Shown: positions 10,069 to 23,892, counted from the first letter of the stretch. The stretch is DNA of 64,000 bases from Mycoplasmopsis synoviae ATCC 25204 (GCF_000969765.1 NZ_CP011096.1:744001-808000), one strand, 5' to 3'. Translations and numbers: made by a program. The notes: generated by a model from the sequence alone, not told the origin.

Positions 10069-13000
10069 TATTTTCCTTTTAGTAAATCAACTGCTTTAAT
10101 TTTATTCATATTTATTCACAGTATAACCGAAGTTATGCTAAATACTCCTAGTACTACTCCAAGAGTTGCAAAAATATTAACTGCATTTATCATTGAAGGA
10201 ATAGCAATCGGGGCAACGTAAGTTAGCGTTATACTAAAGATTTGCATAATAGCAATCGCAAGCGGAATAGCCAGAAGGAAAGCTACTAATATAAATGGAA
10301 TAAATATTCCGAAAAACATTTTTACTTTTTCTTTATTTGAGTATCCTAAAATACTTCAAATTGCAATGTTTTTAGTGTTTTCATTAATTAATATTGTTGA
10401 GAAAATAATTAATATTACTATCGATGTTATAAAGAATATTATCGATACGAAAGTTATTATAACTTTAACAGTATTAGCTGTTATAGTTGTAAATGAAAGT
10501 TCTATGTTTTTAGCGTCTAAATTAGATGCAACTATTACATAAGGCATATCGTTATAGGCTGCTAGGAATTTATTTATTGCACCATCTGGATTATTTATCG
10601 TTTGATGATAGTTATCATAAATTGCATTTCTATCATTTTGGTTAAAGTTAGGGTTAATAAATTTAGCTATTTCAAAATCACTATAACCATTTGTCTTTAA
10701 TACACCTTCAGTAAAGTCATTTGGATTGGTTAATTTTGATCCAAATAGAGAATTAAATAAAGCAACTTTATCAATTCTACTCATTGAGTTGGTATCAATT
10801 GCCGCAACCACTCCTCAGAAGTTACTATATGAATATAGTGATGCCGATGAAAGTAGTAGACTAGGAATTTCATTTTTAGAAAGAATTCCATTGAATGGCC
10901 CGGTGTCTTCACCAAAGTTTAGCTTATCTAATTTCGTAATTAAATTCGCAGCTTGATGAGGAATTATAAATTCGGTGTTGATATATGTTTTAGAAATATC
11001 AACTATTTTGAATTTATAAGTATTATCACTTAGCTCTCTATTTGAATTTATTTCTTTGTCAAATTTTTCCTTAAATCTATCAGTTGTATTTTCAATTTTT
11101 AAAGTAATAATTTGGTTTCTTTGAAGTAGGTATTTATATCTAGCAACTTCATTAATAATTAAAGGAATTGGTTTGTTTAAATCTGGATTTGCATCAAATT
11201 CATCGTTTATTTTTTTAAGAATATTTACGTTGTTGTCATAAACTTGAATTTGTTTAGAATCAGGACGATATCCATATAAATTTATTGAATTATCATTAAA
11301 TATCGCTTGCGCGTAAGTATAGGTTTCATCGAATCTATTATCTAAATAAATTCCACCAAATGAAATTAAAAAGTCTTGAGTTTTTTTAGGATCTTCATAT
11401 AGTTTTTTATAACCGTTTATTAAAAACTGTCTATATTCGTTTCTATATGCTCCGGTGGTTATTTGAACTCTTTCATATTCATTTTTAGCATCGTTATATT
11501 GGAAGTATCAAAACTTTCCATTTTGAATTACTAAATTATCTGGAATGTAACCGAAAAATCCTACTTTATTAATTTTAGAAGTCTTGCTTATATCGATTTC
11601 ATTATTTGAATTGTAAACTAGATTATCTTGAGTTTTTTCGAGCTCTTTTCCGATTATATTTCTAGTTACTATTATTTTGTTTTTCTGCGAATCTGGAAGA
11701 GAGTTAAAAATTAAATTAAATGGATCAACGCTAACTCCACCATTAATTCTTATATTAAGTGAGAATTGAGTTAATACGTGCGGATCGTTATATTCTGGAT
11801 TACCATTTGCAAAGTTAGTATTAATTGAATTAGAAAATCCTGGACGGAAGTAATCGCCTGCATATGAATTAATTTCACTACTATGTCCTAGCGGAACATA
11901 AAGCTGATTATCTAATGTTGAACCGTTAAATGTTTTATAAGCATTAGATTCAACGGTTGGTGTTTTTAAATCGTATTTATAGTTATATAAACGATTTTTA
12001 TAAGTTTCGTTTATGGCTTTGTCAAATACCGTGGTTGCCGTAAAAGCAAAGATAGTAACTATCGATGTTAAAAATATTGATGTACCAAATGAAAATAATT
12101 TTCAGAAACTATTAAAGATTAGCGACGCACTAAATTTAGTAGTTATTTTTTTGCTTTTAAATAAGCTGCTAAATATTCTTTGAACTCTACCAAGTTTAAC
12201 TTCATAAACTCCAGACATTAAATCAATTGATTTAAATCTTAGTGACGAAATAGTAATTGAATAAATTAAAACAGTTATAGCTAAAAATGGAATCATTAAA
12301 GTAACAAGAAGCGATACTCATGAAAAGTTAAGCGTAACTATCGGAAGCGTCCAGTAGTTTTTAATAACATGAATTACGGCCGCCTGGCTAGTAAATCCAA
12401 CTACATATCCAAGTATTCCACCAAAGAAAATTATAAAGATAGAAAATGTAGTCATTGAAAATACTATTTCTCATGGTGAATATCCTTGAGAAATAAGTAT
12501 TCCTATAACTTTATTTTTATTGAATATATATCTTTTAATAATGAAGATAACTGAAACAGTAACAAAGAATATTAGTATTCCAGTTAGAGCTATTAGTGAC
12601 TTATTAATAGAAGAAATAATTGAGTCAATTATTCTAACTCTTAATGATCTTTCAGGGTTAATTCCGTCAAGCTCGTTTGTTAGATAAGTTCTTTTAATTT
12701 TAGCGCTATCGTCGATAGTTTCTTGAACGTAGTTTTCGATGTTGTTTCTAATTTCACTTTTTTGTTCATCGGTGGTTTCACCTGGAATTTTAGCAACTAC
12801 ATATTCTTTAACAACATTATTTCTATATGAGTTACGGATTCTATCGAAACCATTTTGGTTAACGTAGATTATTCCTTGTGATTTTGTATCTACTTGAAGG
12901 TTTTCTTCGTCAATAACTGGATATAAATAATCAGCAGTTATTTCTTGACCAATGATTATAAATTTAACACCGTTAACATTTAAAATGTTATCTTCTGGTA

Positions 13001-16000
13001 AAGAGTTAAGAAGCGCCAGCATTTTAATTGGATTGTCTGGAATTTCACCGCTGTAGATTTTTTTATTATTTTGTTGAAGTCATGCGTAGTTAGCTTTGGC
13101 AACGTATGATGAATTTTGGTTAAATACTAAAACGTTATTAGCCGCGTTTAAAGATGTTATTGAGTTAATAACATTAAGTAAAAAGTCGGTAAAGTTTATT
13201 CCTAAAAATAAATTATTTTCTAAATCTGCATCTGTTTTTTCTTTAAGCTTTTCAAAGAAGTCATTGTCAATTGCAATTGTTTGATAGCTATCGTATTCGT
13301 TAATTGGGTTAATTGATGGATAGTCTTTGAATAAGTTATTTAATAAAACATTTAAAGTATTAGAATTTCCATTTATTAGGTTATAAAAGTTAACTAATTT
13401 ATTTTGGATAAAGTAGGCTAAATTTGATATAACTGAATCTTGGTTTAAATTAACAGATGAAGTATCAGCTAAAGCTCAAATTAAATATTGAGGATTGCTA
13501 TATCTAAGAACTGGATCGATTAATATATTAGAAATTCCAAGCAGTGATAGAAATACTGGATTAATTCCGCCAATGTTATTGCTATATCCCACTTTTAAAA
13601 TATATTGAATAACATCAAGATTGTCTCTAATTAAATTATTTGATGCAATACCATTTAAAAAGTTATCTGCAAGATTAGATCTAAGTCCTTTATATTTTAA
13701 AGGCACTTGGTTATCTAAATTACTATCGTCGCCTTGACGAACATACATATCAGATGATGCTAAATATGAAAACTCTTGAGTTATTAAAAGCTCATTGTTT
13801 TCAATAAATTCACGAAACTCTGGATATTTATCTGCAAGTTTTTGTAGATAAATATTTGTGTATCTACTTCCTGATTTTGTAAAGAATAGCTCACGCATTC
13901 TTTCAGGATTTGCAATCGATCTAGAAACACCAAAGTTGGTTTTTTCATATTGAATTATATTTTCAGCAGAAGGCTGGAATAGATCAAATGAATTAAAGCT
14001 ATCAATAACACTTGGTTCATTTGCTAGTTTTAATAAATCCTTGGCAAAATCTAATTTTCTTTGATATGAGATTTTTTCATCTGAGAATAAAATATCTCAT
14101 CAAAGAATCATGCTTTGATATCCATCTTTAACGTAATTAAATTTGGTAGGCTCAGCGATAGGAACTAACTGACGAATTAAATTGCTTGTAGTTTGTCAGA
14201 ATAAATTATTGTTATTAGTAGATGTAAAGTTAAGGCTATAAGTTGCAAGGTTAGATAAACTTAATTCTTTGCTGTATCTATTTGCGTTTGGTCTATATTC
14301 AAAAAGCTTAACTATTTTAGCTCACTTTTGAATTTCAGCAGCGATATCTTTTTGAGTTACTCTTGATTTCGAATCTCATCTAAAGACATTAGCAGCTATG
14401 AATTTTTCAGTGTTATTTAAGTTTCTAAAGTTTAATACTGAATCTTTTTCATGAAGAATTAAAAAGGTAATGATGTTGCTAAATAAATCACTTCCATAAG
14501 TAAAGCTATTTTTTTCTTCAACTTTGCTTTCACTAAATGATTGCTGTGAATTTCCAAGTAAATTTATTAAGTCAAAAAGCCCTAGCTTATCTGGATCATC
14601 GGCTGGAATAATTAAGCTTTGATCATTTGATATTTGAATAACTTGACCTTTTGAAGAAATATTCAGCATTTTAATTATTATATCTTTAAATGTTTTATCA
14701 CTTCCTGGCACTGAAAATAAGGCTCTTAAAAGAGACTTAACAACGTCTGCGTTATTTATAACTCCAGCAGTGAAGTTTTCGATTTTGGTAAATGGTTTTT
14801 TAGTAATTGGATCAATTAAAGAATTTTCAATTTGGAAAGTGTGAATTTCAGTAGCTTCCGCAAGGCTGCTTCTTAAAATATTAAAGTCAAGCAGTGAAAC
14901 AAGTTCTTTAATTCCAGTTGTTAAATTTTTATATTGTGTATCTGTATTTTTGAAAGCGTCTAGTTTATTTAAAAGCTCACCAAAAGAATTACCTAAAATA
15001 GGACCAAAGATTTGTTTTACGTATTCAATTATTCCGCTTGGATTAATTGAATCAATGATGGTATTAACTCCATCTTTAAATCTTTTTTGATCAATTGATT
15101 CTAATAGTCAAGTCCCTATTTCATATAATGAGAATTTTCTAGTGTAGTCAATTTCATTTATAGTTGTAACTTTATCGTATTCGGTATCTAAAAACTCTTT
15201 GATTTTATCTGCAAAGTTTCTAAAGTCAATTGAAGATACTATTTGAAGAAGCCCATTAATAACTTTTGATGGATTTTCAATAATTTTAGTTAGCGCATCA
15301 AGAGATAAAAATTGAAGTATTTCGTTAAATCCAAAGATAGAAAAAATACTTGATAGATTTTTAATTTCTTTCGTAAGACCTTCTTTGGTATTAACGTATT
15401 GTTTTGCAGTTGTTAAAAAGCTAGTTAGAATCTTGCTTACATATTCACCAGTTGGATTATGAGAAAGTTCATAAATTAACTGATAAACCATTTTAGGAAC
15501 AATATTTAAGTTAATATTTCCTTCAGCATAAATCTTTGCAAAGCTATTATCGTTTGCAACTTTGGTAGCTGATGCAATTAAAACAAAAATCTCGTTTGTA
15601 GTAATAAAGCCTTTTTTATATAGGTCAGTATTAAGCAGAGCTTTTTGTATTTCTTGCATTCCTTTTTCAATGGAATTATTGTTTAGCGCTTCTGCGATTA
15701 AATCAGGCTTTGGCGCTCTAAAGTAAAATGGAAGATAAACGATGTTACTAAATAAATTATCGACTTTAACTCATCCATTAGGGTTGATATATTGTAGCTC
15801 TAGTGTTAAGTTACGTTGTCTGAAAAATCTTTCAATATCACCACCTCTAACAATATCGTTAAATGAAGGAACAACGTCAGCATTAACTCAGTGAGTTATT
15901 TTGCCATCATCATCATAGACTGCTTTTACTAAAACAAAATCATCACCATATGAAAATATTCCATATCCATTAAATTTGTTATATTCGGAATTTGGTTTAG

Positions 16001-17948
16001 GATTATCACCTATAAAGTTAGCAAGTTTGTAAATTTTAACATTGCTTAAATTTTCAACTGTATTTGATGTGTTTTTAGTATAGGTTACATTTCAATAATC
16101 AAATTCAGGAATTATATAATCCCTGTCACTTGAAAAGTTATGTTTAGCATTTAATAAAAGAGTTTGAACAACGTAAGGATCTAATTCTCTAGTTTTAAAA
16201 TAACTAGCTAAGTCTTGGTTGTTTAATGTAGAAAGCGCAGTAGAATCTTGGCTTTCGTAAAATGGTTTATCAACATTTAATTTAACACCGTTAATTTCGT
16301 TATTAGCGTTTCCTAAATTAATAAAGTTAAATACAGATTTATTTCCTGAATTATCAACAGATTCAACGGTAACTGTTTGTCTTAATCCTAAATTGTCTTT
16401 ACCAAATTTATTTTCAACGTATTTTACTATTGAATTTTGAGTAACTTTTTTAGCTTGGTTTTTAATGTAGTTAAATGTATTGCTTAAAATATCAGGATTA
16501 ATTAAGTTGTTATACTGCTGAGTTGTTATATTTGAAAATTTTTCAATTTGCTCAATAGTTTGAGGTTCTTTTAATAAATAGTTATAAAGGAAAGTATTAG
16601 GATATTGGTCATCCAGTGGGCCTATTGAAAGCTTTGTGTTTTTAACTTCATCTAAAGAAACAAATGAGTTAAAGTCTAATACTTTTTCTTTATTTTGTTC
16701 GTCAAGGCGACCATTATTGTCATAACGAATAAAATAAACTGAAACGTTTTTATATCAATATGAAAAGTCGCTAAATTCTTTTGGAATTTCGCCATTGTTT
16801 TGGTCTTTTAAATTATCAATAACGATTTTATATGAGCCAAGTCATTTATCGGCGTTATCTTTATCATATGTGGTAGTGTAGTGCTTTCTTTCGAAATACT
16901 CAATGTTTTCCCTTTGAGCAGCAATTACATTAGGAACTTTATAGCTAGTTGTTTTCCTAAAAATAATGCTAGTTGGGTTTTTGAAATCTAGTCTTTTTGA
17001 AGATAGTAAATTAAATGTGAAAGTGTCTTTCAAGGCAGCATTAAAAATATCATTAGTTTCTGAAGATGAATTTAAATTAGAATAAACGTTGCTAGCGTTA
17101 GCTAGATTAAGGTTATAGATGAAGCTATTTTGTGAAGTTTTAGTTAGTTTTAAAAACTTAACTAAATCATTCATAGTAACTCTATAACCGCTTTTTTCTT
17201 CAACTCATTGGCGACCTTTTAAGATATCAAAAGTTGCTTGCTTACTAACTACATTTATAAATAAAGTAGAAAGCTGACTAACTATAGCTTTTGAATTATC
17301 AAAAGTAATGGTAGCAATATCGCTTAGTTTATAAGTTTTGTCAAAGTGAATTTCATCATTTAAATTAATGACAAAATTATTAAAATCAACTTGGTAAGCG
17401 TTATTTACTTTGTTATAAACCTGGAAAGAATAATCTTCAGGCAGCGTAAAAGTTTTTTGTGGTTGATTAAAATTCAGCTGAAGCTTTAGCGCGCTTGTTG
17501 AATTTGGATCATAGATATTATAAAAACGAAGGAAATCATCTTTTGCAAGATATTTATTAACATAATTTGAATCATCAACAAAACTAGATAAATTAATGTA
17601 TTCATCTTTAATATTGTTAATGTCTAAAATATTAGAAGTTGTTTTATAATCGCTTTTTATATAGTGAATTGGGCGATCATAAAAACTTCCTCCAAGGTTT
17701 CTATCAAGTGAATTTATGTAGTATCCATCATTATAAGCACTTCCTGAATTAGGGATATTTAAATCCACTGTTATATCATGAAGTTTTGACTGCTTAGTAT
17801 AACGGCTATATTCTTTTTTAATAGAACTTGAAGCGTCATTTAATAAAACAAAAACAGCAGTTGATAGAAATACCAAAATTGTAAGACCTATAATTGTTAT
17901 TTTGTTTTTAAATAACGATAAAAATGTTTCTTTAAATAAATTTCACAT
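10068..17948 (-). CDS. Giant FtsX/MacB-type ABC permease (2626 residues)
   Basis: A single code-4 frame runs 2626 residues without TAA/TAG in the stretches I checked; all long sub-fragments share this frame. The product starts MWNLFKETFLSLFKNKITII with a membrane helix at about 16-38. A vast predicted extracellular region of about 1700 residues follows. Next comes a first helix bundle with FtsX character (about 1785-1960, KNKVIGILISQGYSP), a second ectodomain of about 500 residues, and a C-terminal bundle (about 2490-2615, KNIAIWSILGYSNKEK). The two bundles with IxxLGYS motifs match the duplicated FtsX permease fold. RBS AAGGATAT. It is coupled to its ATPase. The ectodomain matches nothing I recognise. 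Confidence 0.85.
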
Positions 17949-18038
17949 TATATCCTTGGAAAATAAAATAATTAGCAAATCTAATTATTTTAAATATACA
18001 AATTAAGATAATTAGAAACAAATATGAATGCTATTAAA

Positions 18039-20033
18039 TTATTCTTTTTTAGATGTTTTTTCAATTAGTGAATCTAGATTGTTATCTTCACTATTTTTTG
18101 ATAAATCTTTTTCTTCTGTTTTTTCTGGCGGAAGTTTCATATGTTTTGCAATATATTCAATTTCCTCACCAACTATGGTTTCTTTTTTAAGTAAAGATTC
18201 CTTAATTAATTCTAAAAGTTCAATATTTTGTTTAATTATTTTTGTAGCTTGTTCTTTGGCAGTAAAAATTATTTTTCGAATTTCAAGTTCAATTTCATGA
18301 TTAACTTGATTTGATAAAGAAGAATTTGAGGCTAATGTTTTTCCTAAAAATGGACTTCCTTCATCGCTTTGGTATTCAATTGGACCTAAATCACTCATTC
18401 CAAATTGAGTAACCATTCTTCTAGCGATGCTTGTTGCCTTTTTAATATCATCAGCTGCACCAGTTGAGATTTTATTATCTCCATAGATTATTTCTTCAGC
18501 AGCTCTTCCACCCATAAAGCTAGCTATAGTTGCATATAAATCATCTTTAGAGTAGTTGTATTTTTCATTTTCAGGCATCATTAAGTTATATCCACCAGCA
18601 TTTCCACGCGGAATTATAGTTATTTTTTGAACTTTATTTCCACCTGGAACTTTAATCCCAACAACGGCATGCCCAGCTTCATGGTAGGCTACCATTGTGA
18701 GTTCTTCTTTGGTTATAGTTCTTGATTTTTTAGCAGGACCGCTCATTACACGATCAATGGCTTCATCAATTTGATATAAGTTAATAACTTTTGTATCTTC
18801 TCTAATAGAAAGCAGCACCGCTTCATTAATTACGTTTTCAAGTTGAGCTCCTGAAAAACCAGGTGTTCTTTTTGCAATGTTTGCAAAATCTACATTGCTT
18901 TCAAAGCGTTTTCCTTTAGCGTGTAGCTTTAGAATTTCTTCTCTTTCTTTAACGTCAGGAAGACCAACGGTAATTATTCTATCGAAACGTCCAGGACGAA
19001 TTAGCGCAGGATCTAATACGTCTGTTCTATTGGTTGCAGCAATAAATAATAGACCTGAATTTTCTTTCATTCCGTCCATTTCAACAAGAAGTTGGTTAAG
19101 AGTTTGTTCTCTTTCATCGTGTCCACCACCGATACCACTTCCTCTTGTTCTACCGATAGCATCTAGCTCATCGATAAAAATTATTGCAGGAGAATTTTTT
19201 CTAGCTTCTGAAATTACTTGACGAACTCTTTTTGCTCCCATACCAACAAAAAGCTCAACAAAGCTTGATGCAGATACAAAGTAAAATGGAACGTTAGCTT
19301 CACCAGCTGTAGCTTTTGCAAGAAGAGTTTTTCCAGTTCCTGGAGGCCCTCCGAGTAAAATACCATGAGGCATTCTAGCTCCTGATTGTTGATATTTACC
19401 AGGATTTTTTAAATAGTCAACTACTTCTGAAATTTCTTCAATTGGTTCTTTGTTTCCGGAAATGTCAGTGAATTTTTTGTCAGATTTAATAATTTGAGCA
19501 GTTCCTTTATCGCCACCAAAAGCTCCACCTTGACCGTTCATCATTTTTGCTTGTGATCTATATATTCAGACCATAACAAAAATAAGAATAAGTACAGGTA
19601 CTGATGATATAAGTATTCCAAGGAATGGATTAGGTTGTGGAGTAGCAACTGATTTTAATGACCCACTAACATTATTAGCTGTTAGAAATACTTCAGGAGT
19701 AAATATTTTTGAAATTACTCCTTGATCTGAAGCAACTCCTGAAAGTCTTAATAAATCTAAATTTGTATATGTTACAAATGATGTTGAAGTATTATCTGTA
19801 TTATTGAATACTCCAGTAATTGAATTAGTAAATGGATTTACTGTAATCTCTTTAAAATAAAGTGCATCAGTTGTATTTTCTTTTGCACGTTCTATATTAT
19901 TAAGCAATTCAGAGATTGATCATTCTGCAACTTTTGCTGAAAATAAATTTCTAATTGAAAAGTACAAAATGATACCAATAACTATCATTACAATTAGAAT
20001 TCAAATTCAATTTCTTTTGATATTTTGTTTCAT
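18039..20033 (-). CDS. ftsH: ATP-dependent zinc metalloprotease FtsH
   Basis: FtsH is the membrane AAA+ protease that degrades misfolded membrane and regulatory proteins. The 664-residue product has an N-terminal helix (about 10-27), an extracytoplasmic domain, and a second helix (about 138-158, LGILISSVPVLILIFVMVWI). The AAA domain has Walker A GGPPGTGKT at 228-236, Walker B IIFIDELDAIG and SRH RPGRFDR. The peptidase has HEAGH at 451-455. The tail is acidic and Ser/Lys-rich. The first 163 residues are joined to the rest by TGA-Trp codons. It lies downstream of tilS, as in Bacillus, and has a likely own promoter. Confidence 0.95.
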
Positions 20034-20062
20034 TTTTCTATACTCTATAATGAGATTATTGT

Positions 20063-20068
20063 ATTATA
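20063..20068 (-). promoter_or_regulatory. -10 element for ftsH
   Basis: GCTATAAT on the minus strand, about 30 bases before the ftsH start and inside the 138-base tilS-ftsH gap. Confidence 0.45.
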
Positions 20069-20086
20069 GCAAAATTATGTTTTTAC

Positions 20087-20116
20087 GGCCTATAAATTAT
20101 AAGCTTATTTATGGCC
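20087..20116 (-). other. Stem-loop between tilS and ftsH
   Basis: GGCC-ATAAAT and ATTTAT-A-GGCC pair (one bulged A) across a nine-base loop. No U tract follows, so it looks more like a processing site or weak pause than a terminator. The rest of the gap is AT-rich without a gene. Confidence 0.4.
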
Positions 20117-20171
20117 CATTTTTTCCTAAATTTGGTTTTTTTAAGCAGTAAAAAAACTAAGAAATTTTCAC

Positions 20172-21047
20172 TTAATTTTCTTTGTTGATTAAAACGATTT
20201 TGTTTTGTTTTTTTTGAAGATAATATTTTTTTTCTAAAAGATATTCTTTGTTAGTTTTATCGCTTAATATAAAGCTTTTAACGGATAAAATTTTGTATTT
20301 ATTAATATTTAAATCTAAATTTAATTCAGATAAATACAGGTAAATTAATTCGTTTAAATATCTACCCTTAAAGTCTTTAATTTGAAAATTATGCTGCTTT
20401 AAATTTTCAAATTTTTTTGTTACTTTTTTATATTTAAATGATTTAAAAAAGTTAATTAAAACTACTTTGAAAAAAGTTAAATTTAATAAAAATAAATTTT
20501 TTTGAAGCAGCAATTTTCTAACTATATTTCTAGTGTATTTACTTTCAAAATTGCTATAGTCATCACGGTATGGAATTTTATTTTTTCTACAAAATTTATA
20601 AATTTGTTTTTTTGTGTATTTATATAAAAATGGCCTATAGACATGCATATCAAAAATAAAAGATCTTTTTTTAATTCCATAAAAAAAGTTCATTTTATTT
20701 GATTCTTTTTGCATGTAATAAGTTTCTAAAAAATCAAGTTTATGATGGGCTATTAAAAGCTTGTTGCAGTTATGTTTTTTATAAACTTTTTCAAAAAAAG
20801 AATACCTTGCTTTTCTGGCTCAATCTTGAAAATTTCCTTTTAAAAAATCTTGTTTATTTAAAGATAAAATTTCAAGTTTTATATTATTTTTTTCGCAGTA
20901 ATTTCTAACAAGTTCTTCGTCAAAATTTGAATCATTTCTTTGATTGTAATTAACGTGAGCTACTACTATGTTTTTATGTTTATATTTATCAAGTAAAAAC
21001 ATGCTATCAGCTCCACCTGATACTGCTATTAAATATTTAGTTTCCAT
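20172..21047 (-). CDS. tilS: tRNA(Ile)-lysidine synthetase (short form)
   Basis: TilS converts the wobble C of tRNA-Ile(CAU) to lysidine so that AUA is decoded as Ile, essential in this AUA-rich genome. The PP-loop SGGADS is at residues 9-14, AHVNYNQR near 30, and the tRNA-binding segment AHHKLDFLETYYMQ and FRKNKIPYRDD-like region follow. At 291 residues it lacks most of the C-terminal domains of the about 430-residue E. coli enzyme. The C-end is Lys/Leu-rich. It overlaps pth by 11 bases. One TGA (Trp) lies at residue 76. Confidence 0.9.
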
Positions 21048-21600
21048 TTTTTTTCTTTTGGTTGTATTTATTCATTAAATAATGAATATCGTTAAAACTA
21101 TATTGAATGCAAACATCAGCAGCTTGATTTAATACCGGCTCTAATACGCTAAATTCTTCAAGTGAAAATCTTTGCAATACATAGTCTTTAAGTGCCATTT
21201 CTTTGTTTTGTCCAATACCGATTTTTAAACGTTTAAAGTTTTGAGTATTGAGCTTATTTATAACATCTAAAACACCATTATGGCTTCCACCTGATCCGCC
21301 GATTTTAATTGCGCTTTTTCCAAGCTCAAAATCTTTTTCATCGTGAATTACTAAAATGTCATCTGGTGCTATTTTAAAAAAGTTAGCAAGCTCTAAAACG
21401 AAGTTTCCACTTAAATTCATATAGGTGTTAGGTTTAGCGATTATAAAGTCTTCAAACTTAGCATAACTTCCATGTGTTTTTTCTTTATCTAGAGTTATTT
21501 TTAATTTTTGACAAATTAAATCTATAACTAAAAAACCAACGTTGTGACGTGTGAATTTATATTTATCACCAGGATTACCTAAACCTACTATTAATTTCAT
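21037..21600 (-). CDS. pth: Peptidyl-tRNA hydrolase
   Basis: Pth frees tRNA from prematurely released peptidyl-tRNA. The 187-residue protein shows GLGNPGDKYKFTRHNVGF with the catalytic His, KPNTYMNLSG with the substrate Asn, and HDEKDFELGKSAIKIGGSGGSHNG, all family-defining. Normal length. Its start overlaps the recD2 stop by one base and its end overlaps tilS. Confidence 0.95.
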   Translation of the reverse strand: MKLIVGLGNPGDKYKFTRHNVGFLVIDLICQKLKITLDKEKTHGSYAKFEDFIIAKPNTYMNLSGNFVLELANFFKIAPDDILVIHDEKDFELGKSAIKIGGSGGSHNGVLDVINKLNTQNFKRLKIGIGQNKEMALKDYVLQRFSLEEFSVLEPVLNQAADVCIQYSFNDIHYLMNKYNQKKKNGN

Positions 21601-23822
21601 TATTTTCCTTTTAGAATGTATTTTAAATTAGTATAAATTGGAGTTTCATTTTGAATTTCTTTTATTAAATTTGGATAATCAATTTTATTATTAGTAACTA
21701 TTCAAATTTGTTTTTTAGCTCTGGAAAGCCCTGTATAAATTAACTTTTTATAAAGCATTCTTTTGTGAGTATCTGCAAATGCAAAAATTACGTTATCAAT
21801 TTCAGAACCTTGAAATTTATGAACAGTAATTCCATAAGCCAACTTTATCTGAGATAGAAATTCATTTAATGGATATTTAATTAATTTATTGTTTTTAAAT
21901 TCTACTAATATTTTAATATCTTGAGTTTTGGTTCCGATTTTTTTTCTAATAAAACCAATATCTCCATTATATACGTCATCATCGAGTCTATTTTCTTGTT
22001 GAATAACTCTATCGTTGATTTTAAATTTATTTCCAAACTTAGTGCTATAAACTAATTCAGAATCAGGATTAATTAAATCTTGAATTTTTTTATTAATTGC
22101 ATCAAGACCTTTATCGCCAACCTTCATTGGAGATAGTAGCATTAAATTATCAAGGCCTGATTCTTTAGCTATTTCACAAAATAAATCAACTACACTTGAT
22201 AAATATTTTGAATCTAAATATTTAATGTAATTAATTATTCCGTCTTTAAAATTAGGCGGCGAATTAGTTTTAATTGAATTAAAGTGATTAAAAATTTCAA
22301 TTGAATCACTTCTAAAATATTTATCTAAATAAAACACATTAAATAATTTACTTTCAACAATATCTGAAAGTAAATTACCAGGTCCTATTGCAGGAAGCTG
22401 ATCAACATCACCTACTAAAACTAGTTTTATTAAATTAGGACAAGCTCTAATTAATAAATTAAAAATATAAGTATTAACCATTGAAAATTCGTCAATGATT
22501 AAAAACTTAACTTCAGTGTTAATTTGTTTTACTTTAATAGTGTGTTCGCTACTTGGTTCGATTTGCAGAAACGAATGAATAGTTGAAACTTTGGCGTTTA
22601 TTTTTTCAGAAACTGAAAGGCTAGCTTTTCCAGTAGGAGCTAAAATTGCATATTCTTTTTGGTTTTTATATTTGTTTTGTTTTAAGGTGTTGTGAATATG
22701 TTTAATGATGTGACTTTTACCGGTTCCAGGTGCTCCTGAAATAATGGTTATATTGTTTTTAAGAAAGCTTTCATATGCACTTTTTTGTCCCTCAGACAAA
22801 GTCTTAGTTTCACTATCAGGAAGTGAATCTAAAACAATAGGATTTAGTGAATTAAGCATTTTTAAAAAGCTGGCAATCTTTTTTTCTTTGTCATAAATAA
22901 TGCTTAAAGCAACATAAATTTTGCCATCAATTTCTCTAACAACTTTAAAGGTTTTTTCTAGTTCATTTTTGTCTTCTGGATAACCATTTCAATAAGAATT
23001 TTCTTCGTGAATAAATTCTTTGATTTTAGAATTTAATAAACGCAATTCAACCATGGTTGAATTGTTAGTAATTAGTTCTAAAAAACAAAATTTAGTTAGC
23101 GCATTAATTCTTTCATCGCAAGACATTCCTCAATTTAATTTAAGAGCAAAATAATCAAGAAGCGCAAAGTTATCAAATTCATTTCTGTTGTATCAAACAT
23201 AAGGATCGCTAACTTTATAATGCTTTAAAAAATCAAAATTAGAAGGGTGTTTTTTAACTAAAAATTCTTTAAGGTCACTTAATTTATTTTGTTCGATAAA
23301 AATATCAAAGTTACTAATTTCTTTGCTGTTTAAAAATGAACTTTTAATTAAATCTAAATGATTTTGAAAATACTCATAAAGGCTTTCAATTTGCAGATTT
23401 GTAAGAATATCTTTGGTTTGTTCTTTTAAAGCATCTATGTCACTATGATGCTTAAAAATATCAAAACCAAAATTTTTAATAATTCTTTCGATTTTTACTT
23501 TACCTAAATTTTTAACTTTAAGCAAAATAGTTTCAAGAAGTTTGTTTTTTTCTTCTTGAGTTAATTGATCTTCGTAGAATTCTGTAAATGCTACTAATGT
23601 TTTTGAAGAATTTTTGTAATTTGGATTTGAATTATTTACTAAATCAATTTTGTAGTTTCTAAATAATGTTGGCATTGAACCAACACTTTTTTTGGTTATA
23701 TAAACCATGCAGTTACGCAATAGCGAATCAGTTGATTGGAAAATATATAGCCCTCATCCGACTTCTGGGCCACCGGCTTTAATCTTTGTAAATTTTCCAA
23801 CAAGCTGGGTTATATCTTTCAT
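21600..23822 (-). CDS. RecD2-type superfamily 1 DNA helicase
   Basis: This is a RecD2-like 5'-3' helicase of 740 residues without RecB or RecC partners in view. The N-terminal third is a divergent OB/HhH-like region (LVGKFTKIKAGGPEVGWGLY, then LGKVKIERIIKNFG). The motor has Walker A SGAPGTGKS near 363-370, Walker B FLIIDEFSM, VGDVDQLPAIGPG, and a C-terminal motif YGITVHKFQGSEIDNV with YTGLSRAKKQIW. The start ATG at 23822 gives MKDITQLVGKFTKI. It is the first gene of a minus-strand run ending with lysS. RecD2 is linked to mismatch repair and replication-fork maintenance in Bacillus. Confidence 0.88.
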
Positions 23823-23884
23823 TTCATGGAATTATATATTAAATTTAACATATATGACTATAAATAGGCAATAAACGATATTTT

Positions 23885-23892
23885 GGTATAAT
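23885..23892 (+). promoter_or_regulatory. Extended -10 for the 23916 HAD gene
   Basis: TTGGTATAAT, the same ten bases as in front of the 26564 gene. The expected start near 23899 leaves a short leader with GAGGGATGTAT before the ATG. Confidence 0.5.

Noticed and set aside
9680-10221. Two hydrophobic plus-strand frames opposite the ABC ATPase extension
   Set aside because: They are the complement of Lys-rich AAA/AAG/GAA codons, which read as Phe/Leu; no RBS or domain.
10068-17948. A series of about nine ORFs that could be taken as decayed fragments
   Set aside because: All are in the same frame, separated only by TGA, and the stretches checked by hand contain no TAA or TAG; the whole is one permease gene.
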